A DNA stretch of 64,000 nt from Calothrix sp. NIES-3974 (GTDB lineage: Bacteria; Cyanobacteriota; Cyanobacteriia; Cyanobacteriales; Nostocaceae): NCBI RefSeq assembly GCF_002368395.1, contig NZ_AP018254.1, positions 3,100,001 to 3,164,000 on the forward strand. Reading direction: 5' to 3'. The notes beneath the pieces were generated by a model. The model did not search any database, was not told the origin of the DNA, and worked only from the letters and a program-made list of their open reading frames with translations. Each line of letters starts with the position of its first letter. Positions within the stretch are counted from its first letter, which is position 1. The position numbers and the translations under genes were made by a program. Shown piece after piece: positions 26,800 to 36,279 of this stretch.

Positions 26800-28120
26800 T
26801 TTTTATCTCCCTGACTTCACACTTTCATAAACGCAATTACGGTAAGGCATTACTTGATTTGTGATATCTATTTGGATAGTTTTACATACAAATACTGATA
26901 ATAGTTTTTCGGACGCATATTGCAGATTATTTAAAAAAAACTTCAATCAGACTTACGTACTCGTGAAAAAGGAATCTTGTTTTGAGACAGCTTACAACCC
27001 TACAGATGTAGGTCACGTTATCTTGGACTATAGCTACTACACGTTTACACAAGGACGTGAATCGGTAGTCCGTGCGGTCAGTCCAATCAAGTCAATTTGA
27101 TTACCTGTTGACAGAATCATCCACCAGTCAAAATTCTCAAAATATTCTTCAGTCCTAGACTTGTACAGGTATATACAAAATCTGAGACGGGAAACCTCAG
27201 ACCTGGTTCCACGTCTATATATGTCGAAAGGCGGAAGTTTATGCATTAGCTAAAGCCACAACTACAAACTCCTCATAACCTATGTGGTCTTAAATTTGAT
27301 TGCAGAGATTGTGAATATTTGCAACGCTAAATAATTTAATTCCGTGAAAGATTAATATCTATTGCAAAGTCGATAGGGCGACAGGAATGCAGTATACATT
27401 AGACAACAAGATATATTGATGGGGTAGGTGGTTCGCTGGTAAATGTGATTTTTCATAGACACATGATTTTGATTCGACACAGCTGACAATTGCTGGGACT
27501 AGATCCTGGTCTCTACGAGCAAAATTTGTAAATATTTTTGCGGAGAAGCTGGTAAAAATCAAAAAATTTTTTTACAATGAATTTATGAAATCAGAATAGT
27601 ACAAGCTAATTAGTTGGTTAGATTCTAATTAAGTTGGCGGGTGGTGTAACTAGCTGACCGAAGTTAAGGCAGTTAGGTATTCGTTTCTCAGGGTGAATAG
27701 GTTCTGTGTAGTCAGTGTTCCCATAGTTTATTTCACTAGCCCGTCACGCAACAATAGGGTTGAGAATCCCCCTTTTTGAGGAGATTTCTGGTGGACAGTC
27801 TTCAATCATTAGCAATTATTCCATAGTCATTTTTCTGGGTTGACGTGACTTCATGTCAAGCTTCCCCTGTTGAGTTTGTCATCCTCTCTCAACAAGGAGG
27901 ATACTCTCATACCCCAGGATTTGTAGATTACCAATCCTTGCATACCAAGGACTAGATCAACCAATCTACGCCATTTTGTTTGCAAACAAGTCTCAATTCA
28001 CTAATCAACTGAATTCACTCTGACTTTTATATTTTGGGAATTTCCCCAAAAATCAGCAGCAACAGCTTGATTTTGGTACTCAAGCGAAAATCTTCACTCA
28101 TAAATAGTGGTACTTCTATC
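26800..28120. other. 1.3-kb non-coding region with possible structured RNA
   Basis: Short frames only, none protein-like. Local structure at 27636-27745 (GGCGGGTGGTG near CACTAGCCCGTC; CTGAC/GTCAG; TATTC/GAATA) and at 27868-27902 (TGTTGAG/CTCAACA competing with ATCCTC/GAGGAT). Either could be a regulatory leader for the gene at 28121; neither matches a known RNA family that I recognise. Confidence 0.4.
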
Positions 28121-28642
28121 ATGGATAAATTTCACGTTAGTCAAGTTGACAATGAAGGTAATCCACGTGGTAACGGAATCATCAAGACGATTTGGGACAT
28201 GGGATTAATCGTCTTTTTGTTCCTGTTTGCAATGATGATCCTGTCTAACCAAGAAGCTAATTCACCGACGGAAAACTCCCAAAAGTCTACTTCTGCGACG
28301 ACGGTGGTTAGTCAAGTGGAGGATTTTATTGGTAAAACGGTAACGGTCGAAGCCAATCAGATTGAATCAGTGGGGAAAAGTGCTTTTACCGTTAGTAATC
28401 AAGAAAATTTTCCCCAAAAATCGATTTTAGTGATCAATGCTTCTGGACAACCTGTTCAACTACCGAATCGAGGTAGTACTAACTTGAGAATTACAGGAAC
28501 AGTTCGCAATCTATCGATTCCAGCGATTGAACGAGAGTTTAATTTAGACCTGCAAGATAGTACCTATCAAAGATTCCAGAATCAACCTGTAATTATTGCC
28601 CAGGAGATTCGTCCGGGGAACCTAACAGCAAGATCAAAATAA
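28121..28642 (+). CDS. Membrane-anchored protein with OB-fold-like domain, unknown
   Basis: 173 residues from the ATG at 28121 (MDKFHVSQVDNEGNPRG); an in-frame ATG at 28034 would add 29 basic residues that look like untranslated leader. One membrane helix (MGLIVFLFLFAMMIL, about 27-42), then a serine/threonine-rich linker and a periplasmic domain with alternating strands (GKTVTVEANQIESVGKSAFTV, RITGTVRNL, PVIIAQEIRP) like a small OB-fold. No named family; possibly membrane-tethered and ligand-binding. Confidence 0.6.
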   Translation: MDKFHVSQVDNEGNPRGNGIIKTIWDMGLIVFLFLFAMMILSNQEANSPTENSQKSTSATTVVSQVEDFIGKTVTVEANQIESVGKSAFTVSNQENFPQKSILVINASGQPVQLPNRGSTNLRITGTVRNLSIPAIEREFNLDLQDSTYQRFQNQPVIIAQEIRPGNLTARSK

Positions 28643-28674
28643 ACCTAAATATTTTGGTGTTGGGGAATACAGAC

Positions 28675-28793
28675 ATGAATTAAAAATTTAACGTTGTGTT
28701 GTAGAGACGTAGCATTGCTACGTCTCTACAATGGTTTTGGTTGGAATACAAAATGTAAATAATTTTAAATTCATACCCAAATTCAGCAACGCC
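28675..28793 (-). repeat. MITE-like element, family B, partial copy
   Basis: Right end AAATTCATACCCAAATTCAGCAACGCC matches the terminal repeat of 2542-2705; internal palindrome GTAGAGACGTAGC/GCTACGTCTCTAC also shared. The left end is worn. It lies in the 352-base gap 28643-28994, which otherwise has no gene. Confidence 0.7.
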
Positions 28794-28994
28794 AATATTT
28801 GTAATGGATTTCTCAAGGTCGCGCTACATGGGTCTATTCTTCGAGAGGGGTTAGGGTGTTCTAGTGTGGTCTTTGTCCGGTGTCCTCCCAAATATGAAGA
28901 TTTTCACTTGTAGTCGAATTTAATGCATGTTATCTGTAAAAGGGTTATTGGTTCAAAATAGCTCAAAACCCGTGTCAAGAGGGGAAACTACCAG

Positions 28995-30440
28995 ATGCAT
29001 GGAGATGGGAAGACTCGGCAAATTAATGTATTCAGTTTACTAATTAAACTTATCGCAAAACCTTTTATCATCAGTAAATTCAATCAATCGCAGTTATTGC
29101 ATCCGAGAAAACTCGCACCTACTTGCTTATTTTTGTTACTATCAATTGTCGCCTGTGGGGAAAAATCCCCAGACGCAGTTCAAGCACGTCCCCAAACAAG
29201 GGGTGAAAGGGGTGCAAGAAACACTACCCCATCGGTGGATGTGAGAATTGCCCGTCCAGAAAGTTTACGTAGTCAAGTTGAATACACAGGTACAACTTTA
29301 CCACAACGAGAAGTGTCATTGCGATCGCAAATCCAGGGACAACTTTTAGGACTAAGTATCGATGTCGGCGATCGCGTCCAAAAAGGGCAAAATCTGGGCC
29401 AGGTGGATGATGCTCTTCTACGTACAGCCCTCAACCAAGCAGAAGCAGAATTAGCTTCTCTCCAATCGGAGGTCGCAAGATTAAATTCCCAAGTTGCCAA
29501 TAGCCGGGTTGAAGTGGAACGGCTGCGCTTGCAGTATAATCAAGCCATCGCCGATGCTAACAGATTCAAAAAATTAGCAGCTGAGGGTGCAGTTCCCCTC
29601 CAAAGCGCCGAACAAGCCCAAACTACAGCCCAAACCGCCGCGAAAGCCCTCCGTGCAGCCCAGGAGAAAGTACAAACTGATACTCAAGCTGTGAAAACAG
29701 CCCAGGGGCGTGTATTAGCCCAAACCGCCGCAGTTGCCGAAGCCAAAAAACGCCGCGCCTATGCCCAACTGGTATCCCCAATTACAGGTGTAGTCAGTGC
29801 CAGGGTCAGTGAGCCTGGTAATTTTTTACAACCCGGTGGCGAAGTTGTTAGGCTCAGTGATTTTAGCCAAATCAGAATTATCACCCAAGTTTCCGAACTC
29901 GACCTAAGTCAAATTCGTGTCGGTCAACCAGTGCAAATTCGCCTCGATGCCTTTCCCGACCAGTCGTACACTGGTAAAGTGAGTCGAATTGCTCCCAGCG
30001 CAGACCCCACCGCTCGACTAATTCCGGTGGAGGTGGTGATGTCTAATCCCAATCAACGTATTAGTAGCGGTTTACTTGCTAGGATTCAATTTGAGAATAA
30101 TAATACTTCTCGCATCGTCATTCCCCTGACAGCCTTGACAACTACCCAAAAACGCCAACAACAAAACCGAGATCAATCTTCCACTAACTCTTCCAACCAA
30201 CCCCAAGAGGGCAATATATTTGTAATTAATCCCAATAGTCCAAAACCACAAGTAACATCCCGTCCAGTTAAGTTAGGGGAAACTGCGGATGGAAAGGTGG
30301 AAGTTTTAAATGGTTTACAACCAGGGGAATCCTACGTCAGTCGCAGTAGTGGGCCATTAAATGACGGTGATACGGTACGCTTATCGATTTTGTCAGAGGG
30401 AGTCAGGGAGCGCAAGAGAGGGGAACAGGGGAAGAAATAA
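28995..30440 (+). CDS. RND efflux periplasmic adaptor lipoprotein (HlyD/AcrA family)
   Basis: 481 residues. Probable lipoprotein: hydrophobic segment then lipobox SIVAC with Cys54 as anchor, though the 50-residue lead before it is long. Adaptor domains follow: beta-barrel strand (SLRSQIQGQLLGLSIDVGDRVQKGQNLGQVD, lipoyl), an alpha-hairpin (about 130-255, Ala/Gln-rich), second lipoyl (LVSPITGVVSARVSEPGNFLQPGGEV), and barrel (IRVGQPVQIRLDAFPDQSYTGKVSRIAPS). It would connect an inner-membrane pump to an outer-membrane channel, but no RND pump gene follows; the next gene is on the other strand. Confidence 0.9.
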   Translation: MHGDGKTRQINVFSLLIKLIAKPFIISKFNQSQLLHPRKLAPTCLFLLLSIVACGEKSPDAVQARPQTRGERGARNTTPSVDVRIARPESLRSQVEYTGTTLPQREVSLRSQIQGQLLGLSIDVGDRVQKGQNLGQVDDALLRTALNQAEAELASLQSEVARLNSQVANSRVEVERLRLQYNQAIADANRFKKLAAEGAVPLQSAEQAQTTAQTAAKALRAAQEKVQTDTQAVKTAQGRVLAQTAAVAEAKKRRAYAQLVSPITGVVSARVSEPGNFLQPGGEVVRLSDFSQIRIITQVSELDLSQIRVGQPVQIRLDAFPDQSYTGKVSRIAPSADPTARLIPVEVVMSNPNQRISSGLLARIQFENNNTSRIVIPLTALTTTQKRQQQNRDQSSTNSSNQPQEGNIFVINPNSPKPQVTSRPVKLGETADGKVEVLNGLQPGESYVSRSSGPLNDGDTVRLSILSEGVRERKRGEQGKK

Positions 30441-30486
30441 GCTCATTTATCCCACTCCCTCTACATCAAGCGAATATTAAACCAAT

Positions 30487-31161
30487 TTACCCATAAATCC
30501 AGATTCCACGTTGTTTCATCGAATTAGCAAGACTTACTCCTGCGGCATAATCGGGATTATCATACAACCAACTTTTTCTTGCACGTCGCTGTGCTTGTTC
30601 TTTTGCAAACTGAATTTCTAGGCGATCAAGTTTAAATTTTTCCATAATTTCATCCCTGGGAGAGGTGTCAAAGGCTAATTGTCTACCTGTAATCACAATT
30701 TCCTCAACCAGTTGTTGATGGTTAGATTTGTGTTCACGGAAAAAAGTTTCCAAAGAGACAACTTTTCGACCTAAGCGACAATGCATTCCTAAATTGCTAG
30801 TTGAGTATAAGAACTTCTCTGCTATGGTCGCAAACACAACAATATAGGCTAGCTGTTCTGGTTTCGTACCGTAATAATCTGATGCCAGTACTTTCAGTAG
30901 TTTTAACTCACCAGTAATAATTCCTACACTTTCCCGTAATTCCCGTTGTACAGTATCAAAACAATCTAAATCGTATATTTGTGTACATCTACTAGGAAGG
31001 GTAATCTGAGCATTTTTGAGACCACAGACTAGTTTATCTTCTGCGATAAAAGGTACTACAACCACATTTTTAATTTGTTCTAGAGGAGGAACAAATTTAT
31101 TTCCCTTATCTACAAGCTGGGTGTTTTTATTCCGTCGAATACTAGATTGGTATTGAGACAT
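30487..31161 (-). CDS. Nudix-like protein, uncertain
   Basis: 224 residues. The middle has NVVVVPFIAEDKLVCGLK, then DTVQRELRESVGI, which resembles the Nudix box (GX5EX7REUXEEXGU) but lacks the first glycine and some acids, so hydrolase activity is uncertain. The C-terminal third is basic and helical (EIQFAKEQAQRRARKSWLYD). No signal peptide. A degenerate Nudix-fold regulator is one possibility; an unrelated family is another. Confidence 0.5.
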   Translation of the reverse strand: MSQYQSSIRRNKNTQLVDKGNKFVPPLEQIKNVVVVPFIAEDKLVCGLKNAQITLPSRCTQIYDLDCFDTVQRELRESVGIITGELKLLKVLASDYYGTKPEQLAYIVVFATIAEKFLYSTSNLGMHCRLGRKVVSLETFFREHKSNHQQLVEEIVITGRQLAFDTSPRDEIMEKFKLDRLEIQFAKEQAQRRARKSWLYDNPDYAAGVSLANSMKQRGIWIYG

Positions 31162-31239
31162 AATTATAAGTAGTTAGGTGTAAATAATTATAACTTGCAA
31201 AGCACAACTACGAGTGGCTACTCACTACTCCCTTAATTT

Positions 31240-32358
31240 TTAACTTTGACGCAGGGGAATTTTGATAATGAATTTAGTCCCTTTACCTGGAGTTGATTCA
31301 CAATCAATAGTTCCTCCATGTTGTTGGACAATAATTTGATAGGCAATTGATAATCCTAAACCGGTTCCCTTACCAACAGGTTTAGTCGTAAAAAATGGGT
31401 CAAATAATCGGGAATGATATTCTGGAGAGATACCAATACCATTATCAGCAATTTCAATCGCAATCCACTGATGATTAAGTTGCTGTGTGCTAATTTGAAT
31501 TGTTGGTAGTTGGTAATCGCTGATGGGAATATCCACGGTCGGATTGACCTCTGGATGCATTTTATGATAATTTTTAAAATGATGAGCATGACTTTCGAGA
31601 GCATCAATAGCATTGACAATGAGATTCATAAATACTTGATTCAATTGGCGGGAATAACAATCTATTCTCGGTAGGTGGTGAAAATTTTTAATCACAGTAA
31701 TTCCCTGGGGAAAAACAGCAGAATTTTGTAAGCGGTGATTTAAAAGCTTGAGGGTATTTTCAATGTCTTCATGAATATTTACCTCTGTTTTCAAGTCGGC
31801 TTCATCTAAACGGGAGAAAGTTCTCAAAGATTGGACGATTTTGGCAATTCTTTCCACCCCCAGATTCATCGAGTCAAATAACAATAGATAATCTTTTTTG
31901 AGAAAATCTATATCGATGGATTCTATCAACTTTTGAATTTCATCTACTGGTTGGGGATAATATTGCTGATAGGAATTTAAAAGCACCAATAAATCTTCAA
32001 TATATCCTTGGGCATGGGGTAAATTTCCATAGATAAAACTCACTGGATTGTTAATTTCATGGGCAATCCCTGCTACCATCACTCCTAAAGCTGACATTTT
32101 TTCAGACTCGACCAATTTCACTTGTAAATTAGTCAAATTATTCAAGGCTGCTTCTAACTCCTGACTCCGAGACTTTAAATCCATTTGAGATGTTTCTAAT
32201 TCCTTAATCACGCTTTTAAGGACAATTTCTTGCTCTTGACTAGCATCCTCTAACTGTCGTCTATCAGCTTCCGAACGCTGGAGTTTTTTGGTCAAAATCC
32301 TGACTTTTTTCTCCAATTCTTGAATTCTTTGCTCGTACTCTGTAGACTCTATACACAT
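31240..32358 (-). CDS. Soluble sensor histidine kinase
   Basis: 372 residues, no membrane segment. An N-terminal coiled coil (about 1-85: RIQELEKKVRILTKKL...) leads to a HisKA domain with H-box GVMVAGIAHEINNPVSF, then the HATPase_c domain: N-box QVFMNLIVNAIDALE, G1 IEIADNGIGI, F-box LFDPFFTTKP, G2 GKGTGLGLS. All catalytic boxes look intact. Its start ATG directly abuts the stop of the upstream FIST gene (TAGATG), so the two are co-translated and probably form one sensor. No response regulator gene is adjacent. Confidence 0.92.
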   Translation of the reverse strand: MCIESTEYEQRIQELEKKVRILTKKLQRSEADRRQLEDASQEQEIVLKSVIKELETSQMDLKSRSQELEAALNNLTNLQVKLVESEKMSALGVMVAGIAHEINNPVSFIYGNLPHAQGYIEDLLVLLNSYQQYYPQPVDEIQKLIESIDIDFLKKDYLLLFDSMNLGVERIAKIVQSLRTFSRLDEADLKTEVNIHEDIENTLKLLNHRLQNSAVFPQGITVIKNFHHLPRIDCYSRQLNQVFMNLIVNAIDALESHAHHFKNYHKMHPEVNPTVDIPISDYQLPTIQISTQQLNHQWIAIEIADNGIGISPEYHSRLFDPFFTTKPVGKGTGLGLSIAYQIIVQQHGGTIDCESTPGKGTKFIIKIPLRQS

Positions 32359-33531
32359 CTATTTTGTCCCGATGAGTAATGTCACAAATGTTTCTTGATG
32401 AAAGTAACTTTCACCAGCCAGGGCTAGGGGTGCAAATTCTCCATAGGTATAAAATCCACATGTAGGCACTTTTTCACGGAAACTAGACTGAATCAGTTGA
32501 TACTCTTCTTGGGTACGTGTTCCCAACAGCCAGCGTCTACAACAACAGGAAAAAATTAAAACTGCTTGCGGTTCTTTTCCCGGATAATCATTGAAAGCGA
32601 TTTGCCATGCGGTTTTAGCAGCTCCAATAACTTCATCCCGACTAATACTGGTCATGCGGATCATCGATTGTTGAGGAACTTCTGCCAAAAAATGAATACT
32701 GCCAATTTCCAAATCCGTTTTATTGGGAACCCGCATATAATAGCGATCGCTATCTTCGATATACACTGCTAAAGGATGTTCGGCATTAGGAGCGCGATCG
32801 CCTAGATATTTGTGGTAAAATTCAATGGCTGGTTTACCGTCGATTTCATAAACAATATTACCTTGGGATTTTGTCACCACACTCCTATTTCCGATGGGTT
32901 GCCAACCACAATCGACTCCAAAGGAACAATGGATATCACCCGCCAATAGTAAAATCGGTAAGGCATCAGTTAATACCTCTGTTCGATAAAACTGATAGGT
33001 CTTTTGAAACCGAAATTGATCCCCGGCTGTCCCCCCCACAATCGGTAAATTTTCGCCTAAAACTGCTTTTAAACCCTGAAGAATATCTTCTCCACTAGTT
33101 GTAGAACCATCAGCAATATAGCTAGCTGGTAAGGGAATACATAATTTAACTGGTTTGTCTAGTTTTTGTGTGGCAATTGATACAGCTTTTTCGGCTGCTA
33201 GCAGGGGATTCTCCTTTACCCCCAAACCCACACCGACCCCTATTTGGATCCGATCCCCATCAACGGCAAATAACATTAAAGTCAGGGAATCCTGTTGAAA
33301 ACCTAGTACTGAGGATACTTCTCCATCGGTAGTACAACCAATTAAATCCAAACCAGGAAATACTCGATTAATTTCCTCCACAATCAATTGGTGTTCAAAA
33401 TCAATCGCAGCAAAGAGGATACCAGCATTGGGTTTAACCTCCCCTAAATCAGCACAACACTGTTTGAGAACATCCGCGATCGCACTTTGACTATCTGGGT
33501 CATCACTATGACCAACAACAACTTTCAGCAT
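32359..33531 (-). CDS. FIST domain sensor protein
   Basis: 390 residues, FIST_N (about 30-220, with LIGCTTDGEVS and LPIVGGTAGDQFRF) and FIST_C (about 235-375, with EVIGAAKTAWQIAF, VLIFSCCCRRWLLG and FYTYGEFAPL). FIST proteins are thought to sense small ligands in signal transduction. The histidine kinase gene starts immediately after the stop codon; a FIST plus kinase pair acting as input and output of one pathway is the usual reading. Confidence 0.92.
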   Translation of the reverse strand: MLKVVVGHSDDPDSQSAIADVLKQCCADLGEVKPNAGILFAAIDFEHQLIVEEINRVFPGLDLIGCTTDGEVSSVLGFQQDSLTLMLFAVDGDRIQIGVGVGLGVKENPLLAAEKAVSIATQKLDKPVKLCIPLPASYIADGSTTSGEDILQGLKAVLGENLPIVGGTAGDQFRFQKTYQFYRTEVLTDALPILLLAGDIHCSFGVDCGWQPIGNRSVVTKSQGNIVYEIDGKPAIEFYHKYLGDRAPNAEHPLAVYIEDSDRYYMRVPNKTDLEIGSIHFLAEVPQQSMIRMTSISRDEVIGAAKTAWQIAFNDYPGKEPQAVLIFSCCCRRWLLGTRTQEEYQLIQSSFREKVPTCGFYTYGEFAPLALAGESYFHQETFVTLLIGTK

Positions 33532-33685
33532 TTTTGTCTGGAACTAAAACCCTATTGCTAGGATTCCCATTTCTCCAGGGAAAAATTCAGTCAGCAATGG
33601 CAGCAAAGATGTATATTTACACTTGGAGATGGAAATACGCAAAACTTCACCCTCGCGAAATTCCCCTAGTTCCCCTTTTTCCGCA

Positions 33686-33769
33686 TTCCCACGGATGACA
33701 TTCTCCCTCAAAAGTGTGAAACCTGGAACTATCTCTTGATATTCTCTTCTTATTTTTTATCCGTGGGAA
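33686..33769. repeat. Inverted repeat pair spaced by 62 bases
   Basis: TTCCCACGGAT (33686-33696) and ATCCGTGGGAA (33759-33769), an 11-bp perfect inverted repeat. In the 544-base spacer upstream of the Nif11-type gene. Could be a small MITE or a recombinase target; no gene in the spacer. Confidence 0.5.
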
Positions 33770-34075
33770 CCTAGTGTGGACACGAATGAATAATACAGCA
33801 TAAATACATAATAGGTTAATAAAAATAGCCTCCAATGGGTCTTTGAAATTCAAACAATGTGCTTGACAAATTTTAAAGATACGGAATCAAACAAAATGCC
33901 CATGTATCTATACATAGTCTCCTCCTGTGGGGGAAATAATTGGTTGGAAACGAGACAGAAAAAGGAAAGTAAGTAAGTCCCCATCAATATAGAAGACAGG
34001 CATAGAAGACGCACTTGATGCGTTTACAAAAATTATTCATCCATCTACGAAGACATATTAGGAGATATAAATATA

Positions 34076-34363
34076 ATGTCACTTGAACAAGTCAACGCCT
34101 TTTACGAGGTCGTCAGCACTGATGCCAACATTTATGAACAGTACTACAGTACTTGCTGCCAACGGGGAATGTTTGGCGCTTGGAACTGGGATACAAACAA
34201 AATAGTCAGTTTTGCCAACTCCCTCGGTTTTAACTTTACTGAAAGCGAACTCGTCGCAGTCCTATTTGATAGTGATGCGACATTAACTTCCGTAACTTCC
34301 ACAGATACTGGTCGTTCCTATCCAGACTACTCCCCCCAACCTTTGTCTCATTATGCCTATTAG
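34076..34363 (+). CDS. Nif11-domain small protein (possible leader-type peptide)
   Basis: 95 residues with the Nif11 leader fold: MSLEQVNAFYEVVSTD start, cysteine pair TCCQRG, and ANSLGFNFTESEL. Nif11 proteins include RiPP precursors with a GG/GA cleavage motif; here no double glycine is seen after the leader, and the tail (about 68-95) is short, rich in Ser, Thr, Tyr and Pro. A strong RBS (AGGAGA, about 10 bases before ATG) suggests good translation. No RiPP maturase genes are adjacent, so it may be a stand-alone Nif11 protein. Confidence 0.8.
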   Translation: MSLEQVNAFYEVVSTDANIYEQYYSTCCQRGMFGAWNWDTNKIVSFANSLGFNFTESELVAVLFDSDATLTSVTSTDTGRSYPDYSPQPLSHYAY

Positions 34364-34555
34364 GGAGTTCCAAATCAAAATCTTCAAATTACAGATTGGT
34401 GGGTAAGGAAAATAGTCCTCACCCACCATTGTTTACCAATTGTTAACTAAAATCCAAAATCCATAGACGCGTTGGCGAAAGCCATGCCTTTAGGCTAGCG
34501 GATCGACCGAAGAGTAATCCAAAATCGAATAATCTAAAATCCAAAATCCAAAATC

Positions 34556-35764
34556 CTAAGAAATATCCCGTAACTGAGCAGTGCGGAGGGAAATTTGCAA
34601 GGTTCGATTACCCCGTTGAATTTTAAATTGTAAAGTTTGTCCTACCCGACTTGCTTCCACAATATTTAGTAACTCATCACTCTTAGTAATACGTTTACCA
34701 TCAACTTCGGTAATCACATCACCAATACGAATACCCGCATTAGCAGCTGGAGAATTGGGAACAACACGGACAACCAATATCCCATTGACCTCCGCAATTT
34801 GCAAAGGCGAATTGGGGTCAGCATTTAATCGACGGGCTTTTTCTGGGGTAATATCATCCATCCCCACACCAATAAATGGATGAGCAACTTGCTCACCCCG
34901 TTGTAACTGAGCGGCAATACTTTTAGCCCGGTCAATAGGAATCGCAAAACCAATCCCCATTGCATCACCACGAATTGCCGTATTAATACCGATAACCTCA
35001 CCGTTACCATTTACCAACGGTCCACCGGAATTTCCCGGATTAATCGCCGCATCAGTTTGGATAAACTCCAAGCGTCGATTACCACCTAATCCCACCTGGG
35101 CACTGGAACGTCTCAGGGTACTGACAATTCCCAACGTCACCGTATTATCCAAACCCAGGGGATTCCCAACAGCGATCGCCCAATCACCCACCTGGACATT
35201 AGCCGATGATCCCAAGGGAGCTACAGGGAGGTCATTTCCGGCATTAATTTTGACCACGGCCAGGTCAGTGACTTCATCCTCACCCAATACCTGACCAGCA
35301 AAAGTTCGTCCATCCTTGAGGCGTACACTTACCCGGTCAGCCTTATCCACCACATGGGCATTAGTCAAGACCAACCCACTGCGGTCAAAAATAAAACCCG
35401 AACCCAAACCCCGTTGTTGTTGCTGTGATTGACGGGGAATATCACCAAAAAAGCGACGGAAAAACGGATCATCGAAAAATGGGTCAGGAATACTGCGGGT
35501 AATCGTTCTTTCTGTATCAATCCTAACAACAGCCGGGCCAACTCGATTCACGGCTGCGGTGACAAAACTTCTACTTCCACCCCCCATATTGGCAGATGAT
35601 TGGCTTTGGGCAACCTCCATCGAAAGATTTGGTGCTGGTTCTGCTTGGGAAGCAGGAACTTGTAAACTAGTAAAAGTGAAAATTGCACCAAACGCGATCG
35701 CTAATAGATGGGTTAGGAATTGACGGATTGAACCAGACAATTTCGATAGTTTGATCATAATCAC
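34556..35764 (-). CDS. HtrA/DegP-type serine protease (Hho family)
   Basis: 402 residues. Signal peptide or anchor (LAIAFGAIFTFTSLQVPASQA), trypsin-like domain with the triad in LTNAHVVDKAD (His), TDLAVVKI (Asp) and INPGNSGGPLV (Ser), then one PDZ domain (about 290-395: IGVGMDDITPEKARRL, AGIRIGDVITEVDGKRI). Cyanobacteria have three such proteases (HhoA, HhoB, HtrA) in periplasm and thylakoid lumen stress response; which one this is cannot be decided. Confidence 0.93.
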   Translation of the reverse strand: MIMIKLSKLSGSIRQFLTHLLAIAFGAIFTFTSLQVPASQAEPAPNLSMEVAQSQSSANMGGGSRSFVTAAVNRVGPAVVRIDTERTITRSIPDPFFDDPFFRRFFGDIPRQSQQQQRGLGSGFIFDRSGLVLTNAHVVDKADRVSVRLKDGRTFAGQVLGEDEVTDLAVVKINAGNDLPVAPLGSSANVQVGDWAIAVGNPLGLDNTVTLGIVSTLRRSSAQVGLGGNRRLEFIQTDAAINPGNSGGPLVNGNGEVIGINTAIRGDAMGIGFAIPIDRAKSIAAQLQRGEQVAHPFIGVGMDDITPEKARRLNADPNSPLQIAEVNGILVVRVVPNSPAANAGIRIGDVITEVDGKRITKSDELLNIVEASRVGQTLQFKIQRGNRTLQISLRTAQLRDIS

Positions 35765-36279
35765 AACCTAATATCTACTTTAGCCGTGACAATTTGGACT
35801 ATTTGTGTAATACGTGTTTTCCACAAAGTTAGGGTATATTTGAGTTTTTCACTCCCTGACTTGAAAGTGAGTAGGGAGTGGGGAATAGGGATTAACTACA
35901 TTTCATCTGTTTTTGGTGTAAACGTTACATGAAGGCTATTCCCGACTGCCAAGTCCATAAATTATCCAGCATCGGGAATTTGTGAACAAATTTCCCCTAC
36001 ATTTATTTTTATAGGTTATTTTTGGTATTTCTAGGGCATAGACGTACCATTTTAACTTGGGTTTCGGTTAAATTCAAAATTGGGGTCTTTCCCCGCTCAT
36101 TCTGAGGGGTAGGTGAGAAGAGAAAAATATTTTTCTCCCCCTATGGTTCTGAGAACTGTTCCCTCTGCATCAAGCTTGTTCCCCATGTCATTTAGACACG
36201 ACCAAACGACGTCAATATACCATTTCCACTCCCTACTCCCCTGGAGACGACCCACTCCCTATCTACAAGCGAGTAATCT
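35765..36279. other. Spacer without visible gene
   Basis: 515 bases between divergent genes (HtrA reads left, the TPR gene reads right). Contains short ACTCCCTACTCCC-type stretches shared with other spacers. No hairpin or coding sequence stands out. Confidence 0.4.

Noticed and set aside
26861-27100. 79-codon frame in the spacer after the PIN gene
   Set aside because: No coding character; passes through repeat-like TTACGTACTCGTGAA sequence.
27601-27780. tmRNA, RNase P or 6S RNA in the 1.3-kb spacer
   Set aside because: None of the conserved tmRNA tail or RNase P core sequences are present, and 6S could not be supported; left as an unnamed structured candidate.
33647-33853. 68-codon minus-strand frame upstream of FIST
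   Set aside because: Mostly runs through the inverted repeat pair and repetitive spacer; no protein-like pattern.
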